This document shows positions 25,101 through 36,474 of a DNA stretch of 64,000 bases, in pieces. Every line of letters starts with the position of its first letter. Within the stretch, counting starts at the first letter, position 1. Origin of the DNA: Desulfuromonas sp. DDH964. GTDB lineage: Bacteria > Desulfobacterota > Desulfuromonadia > Desulfuromonadales > DDH964. Both the position numbers and the translations under genes were made by a program. The notes beneath the pieces are model-generated. The model did no database searches. It had not been told where the DNA came from and saw only the letters and a program-made list of their open reading frames with translations. The stretch spans positions 806,001-870,000 of the forward strand of contig NZ_CP015080.1 of NCBI RefSeq assembly GCF_001611275.1, read 5' to 3'.

Positions 25101-25659
25101 TATGGATGCGGTGGGAACGGGGGTCGGGGAAGGGGAGGTAGGCTTTGCCGGTGCAGGAAAACTCGCTGTAGAGTTCGATGCTGTGGCCAACGTCAACCAC
25201 CAGCAGGAACGGCGGCCACCCCTCGCCTGTCGGCAGGGCCTTGGCATAGCGTTCGGCCTGGTTCTTGGCCGCCTGCATCGCCCGGTCCCACCCTTGGGTG
25301 CCGCGCCTGGCGGTGCCGGTCTTGTACTTCTTCTCCGTCTCCTTGAACTGCGCAGGTTCCTGCTTGTCGCTCCCCTGTTTGGCTTCGAGGACGAAGCAGC
25401 CGCGCTTGTAGAGATCGATGTAGTTGGGGGAGGTGTTGCCGTCGCCGTGCTGGAGGGTGACGGTGCGTTCGAAGACGTAGGCGTTTTCGCTGTCGTCGGG
25501 CCGGGTCGGTTCCGGTAGGGGGGCGTCGAGCTGGTGACAGAGTTCGGTGAGGAAGAGCTGGTAGTTGGCGCGCTCGGCACCGCCGGACGCTTTCCAGGCT
25601 GTGATGAAGGCGTCGATGCTGGCGTGCGCCCGGACGTAGTTGGTGCGTTCCTCGGACAT
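22192..25659 (-). CDS. MmeI-like (type IIL) restriction-modification protein
   Basis: A 1155-residue single-chain protein. The N-terminal nuclease motif D-X9-E-X-K is present as D82, E92, K94 (IDLYK...FVLEAK), the spacing described for MmeI. A helical linker follows, then the N6-adenine methylase with [13 protein letters not shown] near 362-374, motif [11 protein letters not shown] at 423-432 and catalytic NPPF at 588-591. Residues about 610-910 are the putative target-recognition domain, with clearly lower GC than the flanks. A C-terminal extension of roughly 200 residues ends in a winged-helix-like segment, making it longer than MmeI (about 919). Start MSEERTNY at 25659 follows GGGGGGA. DISARM-type methylases are related, but no other DISARM gene is here, so stand-alone restriction is favoured. 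Confidence 0.85.
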   Translation of the reverse strand: MSEERTNYVRAHASIDAFITAWKASGGAERANYQLFLTELCHQLDAPLPEPTRPDDSENAYVFERTVTLQHGDGNTSPNYIDLYKRGCFVLEAKQGSDKQEPAQFKETEKKYKTGTARRGTQGWDRAMQAAKNQAERYAKALPTGEGWPPFLLVVDVGHSIELYSEFSCTGKAYLPFPDPRSHRIHIGDLARPEVRELLRRVWVDPHSLDPAKRSAKVTREVADKLARLAKSLEAAGHSSEKVGNFLKRSLFTMFAEDIGLIPNNSYTELLTSLRGSTDKYVPMVESLWQTMKEGGFSPVLREKLLRFNGGLFEGSEALPLNEDQLEMLIQAGKADWKDVEPAIFGTLLERALNPTERHHLGAHYTPREYVERLVLPTVVEPLRVDWEAVLAAAVALDTQGKRDEAVAQLQAFHHHLCGVRVLDPACGSGNFLYVTFEHLKRLEGEVLDALEGFGETQELMGLAGTTVDPHQLLGIEVNPRAAAITDMVLWIGYLQWHYRTRGDVQPPEPVIKKFRNIECRDAVLSWERTEPVLDEEGNPVTRWDGVTTKTHPVTGEQVPDDTARVPLLRYVNPKEASWPEADFVVGNPPFIGAKSMRMALGDGYTSALRTVWRDVPDSADFVMYWWHKAAGQTRQRKIRRFGFIATNSITQTFNRKVVQHHLDSTPALRLSFAIPDHPWVDSTDGAAVRISMSVGQSALDGEEGVLAKVIAEREGSGEGIWVDLLTRRGKLNADLSSGIDVTSCNPLRANVDIGNRGVQLIGTGFVISPDEAQQLGLGRIAGLHTNIRPYFNGRDLTAAPRGAMVIDLFGLGAGEVRTKYPEVFQWVVERVKPERDHNARDAYRENWWQLGENQPRLRESLVGLTRFIATVLTAKHRVFMFLDSAILPDQTLVCIASEDAFLLGVLSSRIHVVWALAAGGRLGVGNDPRYNKTRCFEPFPFPACSDTQQQRIRDLAEQLDAHRKRQQEQHPDLTLTGMYNVLEKLRSGAELTAKEKVIHEQGLVSVLRQLHDELDAAVADAYGWPADLTDEAILERLVALNKERTGEEEQGLVRWLRPEYQNPSGRMGESQGKLPGSEETAAPVAAKEKPVWPKTLPEQVAAVRAALTQRSVPTTALQLKEAFKHAREPKVQEILTALASIGQAREVEPGVYAA

Positions 25660-26036
<377 letters not shown>

Positions 26037-26118
26037 ACATCACTTTCCTTGCGACAACAGACGAGACTTTTAGCACGCGGGTCGGAAAAATGCAAGCAGC
26101 TTTTGCAGGAAAATGGGG

Positions 26119-26964
26119 CTACAGCGCGGCCCCGCAGAACTTGCAGTGGACAGCGTCGGCATCGTGTCCTTCCGCAGCGCATTCGGGGCAGGCCTGGGTC
26201 GAGACGCCGCGGCCGAAGGAGCGGCTCATCTCCACGGTGACGATGCCGGTGGGGACGGCGATGATGCCGTAACCGCAGATCATGATCAGGGAGGCGAGGC
26301 TCTGGCCGAGGCCGGTCTGCGGCGAGATGTCGCCGTAGCCGACGGTGGTCAGGGTAACGATGGTCCAGTAGATGCTGCGCGGGATGCTGGTATAGCCGCT
26401 CGCCTCCCCTTCGATCAGGTACATCAGCGAGCCGAAGATGATCACCAGGGTCAGGACAGTGAAGAGGAAGACGACGATCTTGCGGCCGCTGGCGCGCAAG
26501 GCCTGGCCGAGCATGCGCGCTTCGCCCAGGTACTGGACCAGCTTGAAGACCCGGAAAATGCGCAGGATGCGCAGGATGCGGATCACCAGCAGGTAGTGGC
26601 TCCCCGGCAGCAGCAGGCTGAGGTAGGTGGGGAGGATGGCGAGCAGGTCGACGATGCCGTAGAAGCTGCGGGCATAGCGCAGTGGTTTGCCGACGCAGAG
26701 GAGGCGCAGCAGGTACTCGACGGAGAAGAGGAGGGTGAAAAACCATTCGGCGGCGGTCAGCAGCGGACCGTAGCTGGTGCGGATGGCGGCGACGCTGTCG
26801 AGCATCACCGCGGCGACGCTGGCGAGGATGGAGCCGATCAGCAAGACGTCGAAGGCCTTGCCGGCCGGGGTGTCGGCTTCGAAAATGACCTCGTGCAGCG
26901 CCTGGCGCCAATTGCTGCGGTAGGGAGTCTCGGGTTTTTGCCAGGGCGGTTGGGGCAGGCTCAT
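26119..26964 (-). CDS. Voltage-gated-like potassium channel with C-terminal zinc ribbon
   Basis: A 281-residue inner-membrane ion transporter with six transmembrane helices. The S4 voltage-sensor arginines are in IRILRILRIFRVFKL (about 128-142), and the potassium selectivity filter is LTTVGYGDISP. The last 25 residues form a short zinc ribbon (CPECAAEGHDADAVHCKFCG), a cytoplasmic add-on not found in classical Kch. The gene lies between tRNA-Pro and a small lipoprotein gene. Start ATG at 26964; upstream GGAGACC is a modest ribosome site. Potassium conduction is well supported; gating is inference. Confidence 0.9.
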   Translation of the reverse strand: MSLPQPPWQKPETPYRSNWRQALHEVIFEADTPAGKAFDVLLIGSILASVAAVMLDSVAAIRTSYGPLLTAAEWFFTLLFSVEYLLRLLCVGKPLRYARSFYGIVDLLAILPTYLSLLLPGSHYLLVIRILRILRIFRVFKLVQYLGEARMLGQALRASGRKIVVFLFTVLTLVIIFGSLMYLIEGEASGYTSIPRSIYWTIVTLTTVGYGDISPQTGLGQSLASLIMICGYGIIAVPTGIVTVEMSRSFGRGVSTQACPECAAEGHDADAVHCKFCGAAL

Positions 26965-27077
26965 GGCGGTCTCCTGTGCCGAATGGCGCGGCGACGGTCG
27001 ATCCAGGCCGGACCGCAGCGGCCGCTACCGGCGTGATGGATTTCACCCCTGCCAGGGGGGCAGAGCGGGGTATGGGA

Positions 27078-27224
27078 TTACTGCTTGAGGCTGGCGTTCA
27101 CCTCGTGGACGGTCTCTTTCAGCACATGGCCGACGGCGTGGAGATCCTTGCGGGCGCCGACCAGGGTTTCGCAGCCGGCGAGGGCGAGGATTATCAGCAG
27201 CAACAGAGGGGTGAGACGGGCCAT
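27078..27224 (-). CDS. Small entericidin-like lipoprotein
   Basis: A 48-residue lipoprotein: a basic start (MARLTP), a hydrophobic stretch of leucine and isoleucine, lipobox LALAGC with lipidated Cys18, then a short charged helix (RKDLHAVGHVLKETVHEVN). GGAG lies about 9 nt upstream of the ATG. The shape and length match the entericidin family of small membrane lipoproteins. It is encoded directly downstream of lspA, the signal peptidase that would process it. Function unknown. Confidence 0.8.
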   Translation of the reverse strand: MARLTPLLLLIILALAGCETLVGARKDLHAVGHVLKETVHEVNASLKQ

Positions 27225-27247
27225 GGCCTGACTCCGAAAGGGGCGGA

Positions 27248-27733
27248 TCAGCACTTCGCCTTGCGGGCCCGTTCCTCGCGCCAGAGGTCGACCAGCAGCA
27301 GGGTGACGCCGACGCTGATCGCCGAGTCGGCGACGTTGAAGGCGGGCCAGTGATACTGGTACCAGTGGACGTCGATGAAGTCGATCACCTCGCCGAAGCG
27401 GACCCGGTCGATAAGGTTGCCGAGGGCGCCGGAGAAGATCAGCGCCAGGGAGAAGCAGACCAGCTTCTGGTTGTCCTTGAGGCGGCGCAGGTACCAGAGG
27501 ATGCCGACGGCGGCGACCAGGGAGACGGTGATGAAAAAGGGGATGCGGATGGCGCTGTCGGCGAAGATGCCGAAGGCGGCCCCCTTGTTGCGGACATAGG
27601 TGAAGTGGAAGAAGTTCTCCAGCACCGTCACCGACTCGTGGAGGCGGAAATGGCTGTCGACATAGAGCTTGGTCGCCTGGTCGAGGACGAGGACGACGGC
27701 GGTGACGATGGCGAGCAGGCGGTAACGGGACAC
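27248..27733 (-). CDS. lspA: Lipoprotein signal peptidase (signal peptidase II)
   Basis: A 161-residue aspartic protease of the inner membrane that cleaves prolipoprotein signal peptides. Four transmembrane helices; catalytic Asp residues in GNLIDRVRFG and FNVADSAI. NKGAAFG is also conserved. The GTG at 27733 gives the family's normal length and has GAGG 8 nt upstream; a 23-codon extension further up is unsupported. It follows ileS directly, the classical ileS-lspA arrangement, though an inverted repeat sits between them. Confidence 0.95.
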   Translation of the reverse strand: MSRYRLLAIVTAVVLVLDQATKLYVDSHFRLHESVTVLENFFHFTYVRNKGAAFGIFADSAIRIPFFITVSLVAAVGILWYLRRLKDNQKLVCFSLALIFSGALGNLIDRVRFGEVIDFIDVHWYQYHWPAFNVADSAISVGVTLLLVDLWREERARKAKC

Positions 27734-27767
27734 GGATAACCTCAGGGAAAGGGGCGAGTAAAGAGCA

Positions 27768-27809
27768 ATGAGCAATGAGGTTTCTCGTCGCCCGCTACTC
27801 ATTGCTCAT
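27768..27809. repeat. Inverted repeat in the ileS-lspA gap
   Basis: ATGAGCAATGAG (27768-27779) and CTCATTGCTCAT (27798-27809) form a 12-bp stem with an 18-nt loop. The left arm is itself part of a tandem AGCAATG AGCAATG repeat. It may be a small intergenic repeat element or an mRNA-stability hairpin in the ileS-lspA transcript. Confidence 0.6.
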
Positions 27810-27814
27810 TACGG

Positions 27815-30595
<2,781 letters not shown>

Positions 30596-30789
30596 TGGTG
30601 GTCCTCCCGGGAGCCCTGGGGTGGGAAAAATCAAGTCATGTAAGGTAGCAAAATGGCAGGATAAGTCAAGGGAAAACCGGGCCTGGCGGGGGAGGTGACG
30701 GGAGGTGGTTGCAGCTGGCGGCGGGCGAGGCGGGCGGGGGACGCAGGGCGCCATCGCCTTGCCATCCCCGCGTCATCCCGGGTCGGCGC

Positions 30790-30969
30790 TCAGGCGCTGA
30801 GCCGGAACTCGGCGCCACTCTCCTGCTGGAGGAGGTCGAGGCTGCGCCGCAACAGGGTCGAGATGCTGGTGTCGGCACGTCTGGCCAGGTCCTGCAGCAC
30901 CTGCATTTCGTCATCATTGATACGGCAGGAGATGATGTACTTTTTGGGGTTTTCCACCGGTCGGCCCAT
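30790..30969 (-). CDS. Ribbon-helix-helix (CopG/Arc-like) DNA-binding protein
   Basis: A 59-residue protein starting MGRPVENPKKYIISCRINDD. The beta strand (KYIISCRI) and two helices (DEMQVLQDLARRAD, SISTLLRRSLDLLQQ) give the ribbon-helix-helix fold of small repressors. The ATG at 30969 has AAGGAG 9 nt upstream. No toxin gene lies beside it (ileS follows), so it is more likely a free-standing regulator than an antitoxin. Its targets are unknown. Confidence 0.75.
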   Translation of the reverse strand: MGRPVENPKKYIISCRINDDEMQVLQDLARRADTSISTLLRRSLDLLQQESGAEFRLSA

Positions 30970-31212
30970 GGCTGCTGCTCCTTTGCTGGGAAAGATTTGC
31001 TCGACGCACCCCGATCGGGGTATTGCGTCAAAATGTTGCGTATACATAAGTGCAAAGGTGCTGCCAGCGGGAAAATTATTTTTCTGTAACTTTACAATTA
31101 TTTAAATTTCAACAGGTTGGGTCGATTTTGGGTCGATCTGGCGGGAGTGTGCTCGGGGACAGTTTGGACAAAATGACGCACATGGGCGGCATTGTGGTCA
31201 GGATGACCCAAA

Positions 31213-32526
31213 TTACGGCGAACTCTGGTGGCGCCGGCTGAGCAGGAGGTAGCCGATGGCGCCGGCCAGCAGCGAGGCGCTGAAGATGCCGACCTTGGCG
31301 TCTTCGACCTGGCCGGGGAGTTCGAAGGCGAGGTTGGAGATGAAGAGACTCATGGTGAAGCCGATGCCGCCGAGAATCCCGATGCCGAGAATGTCAATCC
31401 AGCGGGTGCCGCGGGGGAGGTCGGCGAGCTTCAGCCGCACCGCCAGCCAGGAGAAGGTGAAGATGCCGAGGGGCTTGCCGATGAGCAGGCCGCAGACGAC
31501 GCCGTGGGTGACCGGGTTGCTGACGGCGGCCTGGAGGTCGCCGAGGCTGAGGGGAATCCCGGCATTGGCGAGGGCGAAGAGGGGCATGACGCCGAAAATC
31601 ACCCAGCGGCTCATGACGTGTTCCATCCGCTGCAACGGGCTCATGGCGTCGTGACAGACATGTTCCAGGGCGAGCAGGGTGCCGAGGCGCGATTCGTTGT
31701 GAAAGGGACCTTCAATCGATTCGAAGCTGCGAAAGCGATCGAGCAGTTTCTGCACCCGCTGGAGGAACTCCTCCTTGGAATGGCGCGGCCGGACCGGGAT
31801 GGTGGCGCCGATCAGGACCCCGGCGATGGAGGCGTGAATCCCGGATTTAAGGAGGGCGAGCCACAAGCAGAATCCGACCAGGGCGAAGAAGTTGGGATTC
31901 TGCAGGCTGAAGCGGTTGCCGGCGACCAGCACCAGCAGCCCGAGCAGGGCGATCGCCAGGGGCAGCAGGGCGAGCTCCTTGGTGTAGAAGAGGGCAATGA
32001 CCAGGACCGCGCCGAGGTCGTCGACAATGGCCAGGGCGGTCAAAAAGATGGCGAGGGAACGGGGGATGCGGTCGCCGAGCAGGGCGATGATGCCGAGGGC
32101 GAAGGCGATGTCCGTCGCCATCGGAATCCCCCAACCGGCAACGGCGGGGGGATTGGGCGCGAGGAGGAGGTAGATCAGCGCCGGCAGCAGCATGCCGCCG
32201 AGGGCGGCGGCAATGGGAAGGGTCGCGTTGCGCAGGCTGGCGAGTTCCCCCGCCAGCAGTTCCCGTTTGATTTCGAGGCCGACGACGAAAAAGAAGACCG
32301 CCATCAGGCCGTCATTGATCCAGTGATGCAGGCTCCTGGTCAGGCCGAAGTGATCGAAGCCGACCGTCAGTTCCATTTCCCAGAAATGGTGGTAATAGCC
32401 GCTCCAGCTGGAGTTGGCGAGGAGCAGGGCGATGAGGGTGGCGCCGAGGAGAACGATTCCCCCGGCCACCTGGCTTTTGAAAAAATCCTCGAAGGGACGC
32501 AGCAGGTTGGAAAGGCGGACCGGCAT
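31213..32526 (-). CDS. nhaA: Na+/H+ antiporter NhaA
   Basis: A 437-residue inner-membrane antiporter exporting Na+ for H+. Around 11-12 transmembrane helices. The functional Asp pair is in LTALAIVDDLGAVL, and the discontinuous helix carries PMATDIAFALGI. FFFVVGLEIKREL is conserved near the N terminus. It is longer than E. coli NhaA (388) because of an insertion around residues 240-270 (RHSKEEFLQRVQKLLDRFRS), typical of the longer NhaA subgroup. Standing between a regulator and a dehydrogenase, it is probably its own unit. Confidence 0.96.
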   Translation of the reverse strand: MPVRLSNLLRPFEDFFKSQVAGGIVLLGATLIALLLANSSWSGYYHHFWEMELTVGFDHFGLTRSLHHWINDGLMAVFFFVVGLEIKRELLAGELASLRNATLPIAAALGGMLLPALIYLLLAPNPPAVAGWGIPMATDIAFALGIIALLGDRIPRSLAIFLTALAIVDDLGAVLVIALFYTKELALLPLAIALLGLLVLVAGNRFSLQNPNFFALVGFCLWLALLKSGIHASIAGVLIGATIPVRPRHSKEEFLQRVQKLLDRFRSFESIEGPFHNESRLGTLLALEHVCHDAMSPLQRMEHVMSRWVIFGVMPLFALANAGIPLSLGDLQAAVSNPVTHGVVCGLLIGKPLGIFTFSWLAVRLKLADLPRGTRWIDILGIGILGGIGFTMSLFISNLAFELPGQVEDAKVGIFSASLLAGAIGYLLLSRRHQSSP

Positions 32527-32633
32527 GACGGCCTTTCTTCACATTGGGTTTGGGGCGTTCGGAGCGACAGCGCTTTCTACTGTTAAGTCTGCCAGAAGGG
32601 CGCGCAGGCGCAAGGGCCGGTCCGGCGCCGAGC

Positions 32634-34259
32634 TCAGAGTAGAAAGTCGGTCGAGAGGAAGTTCGACCGCCCTTCCCGGGTGATGGTGCGGATCAGCTCC
32701 TTGTTGAGTTCGCCCTCCTTGGCGGCGACCAGGGTCCGGATCGAAAAGGCGCGCAGGGCGTCGCTGACCGAGAGCGTCCCCTCGGCGGAGCCCTTGCGGC
32801 CGGTAAAGGGAAAGATATCGGGGCCGCGTTGGCACTGGCTGTTGAGGTTGACGCGGCAGACCTGGTTGACCAGCGGGTCGATGAGGGGGGCGAGAGTCTG
32901 CGGATCGCTGCCGAAGAGGCTGAGCTGCTGGCCGAAGTTCGACTCGACGACGTAGCGGATCGGTTCCTCGACGCGGTCAAAGGGAACCACCGGGATTACC
33001 GGGCCGAACTGCTCTTCATGATAGAGGCGCATGGCCGGGGTGACCGGGTAGACCAGCGCCGGATAGAAGAAACTGTGGCGGATTCGGCCGCCGGCCGCGT
33101 TGCAGACTTCGGCCCCCAGGGCGATCGCATCGGCGACGAGTTCGCTGAGATAGGCGGGTTTGTCGGCTTCCGGCAGCGGAGTGAGGGCGACCCCGGGCTG
33201 CCAGGGCATGCCGAAGGAAAGGTTGCCGATGGCAGTGGCAAGGCGCGCGACGAAGGGGGCGGCGATGGAGCGTTCGACAAAGAGAATCTTCAGCGCGGTG
33301 CAGCGCTGGCCGTTGAAGGAGAGGCTGCCGAGGAGGCACTCCTGCACCGCCAGGTCGAGATCGGCGTCGGCGAGGACGATGGCCGGATTCTTGGCCCCCA
33401 TGCCGAGGACCCCGCGCAGCCGGTGCGGGGCGGGGTGGGCCTTTTTCAGGGCGTCGGCGGCCCGGGCCGAGCCGATGAAGGCGAGGACATCGACGTCGCC
33501 GGTGGCCATCAGCGGACCGAGTACCTTGCGCCCTTCGCCGTAGACGGTATTGATCACCCCGGGGGGGAAGCAGTCGCGAAACGCTTCGAGGAGCGGCCGG
33601 TAGAGGAGGATGCCGAGGCGCGGCGGCTTCAGGACCACGGTGTTGCCCATGATCAGGGCCGGGATCAGGGTGGTGAAGGTCTCGTTGAGCGGGTAGTTGA
33701 AGGGGCCCATGCAGAGAACGACGCCGAGGGGACCACGCCGGGTCTGGGCGATGATCCCTTCCTCGATCACCAGCCGCGAGGAGCTGCGGTCGAGGTCCTT
33801 GAGCGCTTCGATGGTGTCGGCTATGTAGCTGGCGGTGCGGTCGAATTCCTTGCCGGCGTCTGCGGCGCTCTTGCCGACCTCCCACATGACCAGTCGTACC
33901 ACGTCCTCGCGCACTTCCCGGAAGCGGACCAGGAAGTCCTGGACGTGGCGAATGCGGTCGGCCACCGCCATCGTCGGCCAGGGACCGCGCCCCTGGCCGT
34001 AGGCATCGCGGGCCGCCACCAGGGCGGCGAGGGCCTCGGCCTCGTCGAGGAGCGGGTAGTGGCCGATGACGACCGGGCTCGCCCCCAACGGGGTTTCGAG
34101 CCAGACCGGCGAACGGGCTTCACCGTAGGGGCCGGGCCAGTGGCGCAACTCGCCGTTGATCAGATATTCGTCCTGCTCCAGGGGGGGCAGGCGGTAGGCT
34201 TCGGGGATTTGCCCGGCGGTCGGGAAGAGTCGGTCGATCCGTTGCGGCAGCGTATCCAT
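32634..34259 (-). CDS. Aldehyde dehydrogenase, GapN-like (NADP-dependent glyceraldehyde-3-phosphate dehydrogenase group)
   Basis: A 541-residue ALDH-superfamily enzyme. Catalytic Cys is in FNGQRCTALK; the cofactor region shows GPFNYPLNE and GSARAADALKK; EQFGPVIPV is near the C terminus. Overall sequence (INGELRHWPGP start, QCQRGPDIFPFTGRKGS end) is closest to non-phosphorylating GapN, which oxidises glyceraldehyde-3-phosphate to 3-phosphoglycerate with NADP. The general-base motif normally ELGG reads GMGAKNPAIV here, so the usual Glu is absent. Start ATG 34259 follows GGAGATCACC. Substrate assignment is moderately sure. Confidence 0.8.
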   Translation of the reverse strand: MDTLPQRIDRLFPTAGQIPEAYRLPPLEQDEYLINGELRHWPGPYGEARSPVWLETPLGASPVVIGHYPLLDEAEALAALVAARDAYGQGRGPWPTMAVADRIRHVQDFLVRFREVREDVVRLVMWEVGKSAADAGKEFDRTASYIADTIEALKDLDRSSSRLVIEEGIIAQTRRGPLGVVLCMGPFNYPLNETFTTLIPALIMGNTVVLKPPRLGILLYRPLLEAFRDCFPPGVINTVYGEGRKVLGPLMATGDVDVLAFIGSARAADALKKAHPAPHRLRGVLGMGAKNPAIVLADADLDLAVQECLLGSLSFNGQRCTALKILFVERSIAAPFVARLATAIGNLSFGMPWQPGVALTPLPEADKPAYLSELVADAIALGAEVCNAAGGRIRHSFFYPALVYPVTPAMRLYHEEQFGPVIPVVPFDRVEEPIRYVVESNFGQQLSLFGSDPQTLAPLIDPLVNQVCRVNLNSQCQRGPDIFPFTGRKGSAEGTLSVSDALRAFSIRTLVAAKEGELNKELIRTITREGRSNFLSTDFLL

Positions 34260-34340
34260 GGTGATCTCCGTGACAAGGTGGGAGGGGTGTTACCAAGTGT
34301 AACCGCTGACACCAGGATGCAAGCTGTCGGGAAGGAATAA

Positions 34341-34997
34341 TCAGCCGGGGAGGGCGGCGGGACAGCGGGACCGTAGCGGACAGGAGGGACAGCGCGGACG
34401 GGTGCGGCAGTAGACCTTGCACTCTTCGACGATCAGGGCATGGAACTCGTTGAAAAGCTGCGTATCAGGCGGCAGGGCGGTCATGAAAAGGGAGCGGACC
34501 TGATGGTAGGATTCGCTGCCGCGCAGCAGGCCGAGGCGACCCAAAAGTCGCCGGGTATAGGCATCGACGACGAAGGAGGGGCGCTGGCCGGCATAGAGGA
34601 GGATGGCATCGGCACTCTCCGGCCCGATGCCGGGCAGCCTCAGCAGCTCGGCCCGCACCTGGTCGAGGGGGCGGCCGAGCCAGCCGGGGAGGTCCCCGTG
34701 GTGGTGGGCTTCGAGGTAGCGGGCAAAACCGGTGAGGCGCGCTGCCTTCTGCCGGAAAAAGCCGGCGGGGCGGATCATCGCTTCAAGCTCGGCCAGTTCC
34801 CGGTCGAGGATCCCTCGCGGGGTGAGCGCGTCGGCCGCGCGCAGGTTGGCGATCGCCTGCTCCACGTTGCGCCAGGCGGTGTTCTGGGTGAGGATGGCGC
34901 CGATCACCACTTCGAAGGGGGATTCGGCCGGCCACCAGTGGCGGGGGCCGAAGTGGTGTTGCAGCAGTTCAAAGATGGCAAGGAGCTGCGCTTTCAC
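34341..34997 (-). CDS. Endonuclease III-like HhH-GPD base-excision glycosylase
   Basis: A 218-residue DNA glycosylase of the endonuclease III superfamily. AILTQNTAWRNVEQAI is the family start; the helix-hairpin-helix is LLRLPGIGPESADAILLY; catalytic Asp is in VVDAYTRR. The usual HhH Lys is replaced (GPESAD), so it is probably a monofunctional glycosylase or a divergent family member. Four C-terminal Cys (CRTRPRCPSCPLRSRC) would hold a 4Fe-4S cluster, with one residue fewer than usual in the first gap. The GTG start at 34997 overlaps the glycosyltransferase stop (GTGA), so the genes are coupled. Confidence 0.85.
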   Translation of the reverse strand: MKAQLLAIFELLQHHFGPRHWWPAESPFEVVIGAILTQNTAWRNVEQAIANLRAADALTPRGILDRELAELEAMIRPAGFFRQKAARLTGFARYLEAHHHGDLPGWLGRPLDQVRAELLRLPGIGPESADAILLYAGQRPSFVVDAYTRRLLGRLGLLRGSESYHQVRSLFMTALPPDTQLFNEFHALIVEECKVYCRTRPRCPSCPLRSRCPAALPG

Positions 34998-36082
34998 TCT
35001 GACCTGCCGGTAGCGAGGGTGGCGAGACGATCGGCGGCAACCGTGTCGCCGTCGCTCGCCAGAGCTTCGCCCGCTGCGGGGAGGGTGAGCAGGGTGGCGA
35101 GAGCCTCTCCCCAGTCGCCGCTGCGCAGCTGCCGGTTGTCGATGGGGAGGGCCCGGGCATAGCGCCGCAGGCCGGCGATCAGCAGTTCCTGCTCGCGAAA
35201 ATTCCCCCGTTCGGTGTAGAGCACCGCGGTGTCGTTGACGATCGCCTCGGCAACGATGCCGTAGCCCGGCTTGGTGACGACGACATCGGCGGCGGCGACC
35301 AGGTCCGGGTAATAGCAACTCCCTGTAGGAATGAGGCGCAGGTTGGGTGCCGCCGCCCCGAGGGCCGGTTCGCTGAGGAAGATCCAGTCGTGAAGGCGGG
35401 CGAGAGGAGCGGAGTCGAACTCGGTGAGGCCGAAGCCGCCGAAGGAGATCAGGGCGATGCGCTTGTCGGTGGGGAGGCCGAGCTCCCTGCGGATGACCGC
35501 GGCGGGGCGCCGCGCCTTGCGTGCCACCAGCGGCAGCAGCTCGACGGTTGGGCCGGGTGGAAACGGGCCGCAAAAGGGGAGGGCGAGAAAGCGCGCGGCG
35601 GCGGCGTAGTCGGCGGCCAGGCTGGCGGCGACCGCCGCCAGCTCCGGGGTTTCGGCGACAAAGCCGCGGCAGATCCAGTCCCAGGTAAAGTTGCTGACGC
35701 CGACCCCGGGAATGCCGGCCTGGCGCGCCGCCAGCAGGGGGAGGGCGGGGATGTCGCTGACGACCAGCGCAACCCGGTCCCGCTGCAGGGAGGCGGTCTC
35801 GGCGGCGAGCTGGACGTCGCGCTGGCTGAGGAGTTCCCGCCAGGCGCCGCCGGTCGCGGGAATATCCATCTCGAGGCTGTCGCGCTGGATCACGCCGATG
35901 TCGAAGGCCGCGCTGCGCACCGCCGTCGCGGCGAGACCGCCGGCGCGCAGGAACCAGGGCGCGGCGCTGGTGACGACGTCCACCTCCAGCTGCGGGTGGC
36001 GCCGCCGCAAGGCGGCAATGATCTGCAGGGAGCGGCTGGCATGACCGAGGCCATGGCCGCTGATGTAGTAACGCAGGCGCAT
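34994..36082 (-). CDS. MurG/GT28-like glycosyltransferase family protein
   Basis: A 362-residue GT-B-fold protein. The N-terminal loop ISGHGLGHASRS is the glycine-rich signature of the family of MurG-like proteins also found at the N terminus of plant L-arabinokinase. VSNFTWDWI, FGGFGLTEFD and TKPGYGIVAEAI (the nucleotide-sugar binding region) follow. The acceptor is unknown. It overlaps the endonuclease III-like gene by 4 nt and is the upstream gene of that pair. Confidence 0.82.
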   Translation of the reverse strand: MRLRYYISGHGLGHASRSLQIIAALRRRHPQLEVDVVTSAAPWFLRAGGLAATAVRSAAFDIGVIQRDSLEMDIPATGGAWRELLSQRDVQLAAETASLQRDRVALVVSDIPALPLLAARQAGIPGVGVSNFTWDWICRGFVAETPELAAVAASLAADYAAAARFLALPFCGPFPPGPTVELLPLVARKARRPAAVIRRELGLPTDKRIALISFGGFGLTEFDSAPLARLHDWIFLSEPALGAAAPNLRLIPTGSCYYPDLVAAADVVVTKPGYGIVAEAIVNDTAVLYTERGNFREQELLIAGLRRYARALPIDNRQLRSGDWGEALATLLTLPAAGEALASDGDTVAADRLATLATGRSE

Positions 36083-36147
36083 GGGGGATAGATAGCACGC
36101 GCGGCGAATTCGGGCAAGGTCCGCCGCGTATCCTCGCGATGCGCCGA

Positions 36148-36333
36148 TCAGTTACTGCGGTAGAGATCGAGGAAGCGTTCCTGGATGTCGAGGGGGAGGA
36201 CCACCCAGTAAGGGCTGCCGATCAGGTCCCGGATCTGGCGCTGCTGCTCCTCGCGGCTGAGGCTCTCCCAGTTACGGGATTTGACGGACGTACGGGGTGG
36301 GCGTGGCAGGGTCGATGCGGCTTGCAGGGGCAT
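36148..36333 (-). CDS. Small hypothetical protein
   Basis: A 61-residue polar protein (MPLQAASTL start) with a basic, proline-rich N-terminus and a helical second half (SREEQQRQIRDLIGSPYWVVLPLDIQERFLDLYRSN). The ATG at 36333 has GGAGGAG 5-6 nt upstream, a strong ribosome site. It has no recognisable family and stands between the glycosyltransferase and the histidine kinase. Confidence 0.6.
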   Translation of the reverse strand: MPLQAASTLPRPPRTSVKSRNWESLSREEQQRQIRDLIGSPYWVVLPLDIQERFLDLYRSN

Positions 36334-36474
36334 GGTCTCCTCCGGTACGGGTGCGGGGGAAGTATCTCTGCCTTGAAAAATAGCCTCGGTCGGGACCTTT
36401 GACCACGGTGATCGGCGCAGCAATTGAGGTTTGGGGGGACGGTCGGCGACTGCACAGATGCACACGGGGTGGGT

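Noticed and set aside
22192..25659. Complete DISARM system around the large methylase
   Set aside because: No helicase (DrmA), DrmB or DrmC-like gene lies nearby, and the N-terminal D-X9-E-X-K nuclease motif favours a stand-alone MmeI-type enzyme.
34341..36098. A single 585-residue minus-strand protein
   Set aside because: Its first 370 codons are an out-of-frame reading of the glycosyltransferase; only the C-terminal 218 residues (endonuclease III-like) are real.
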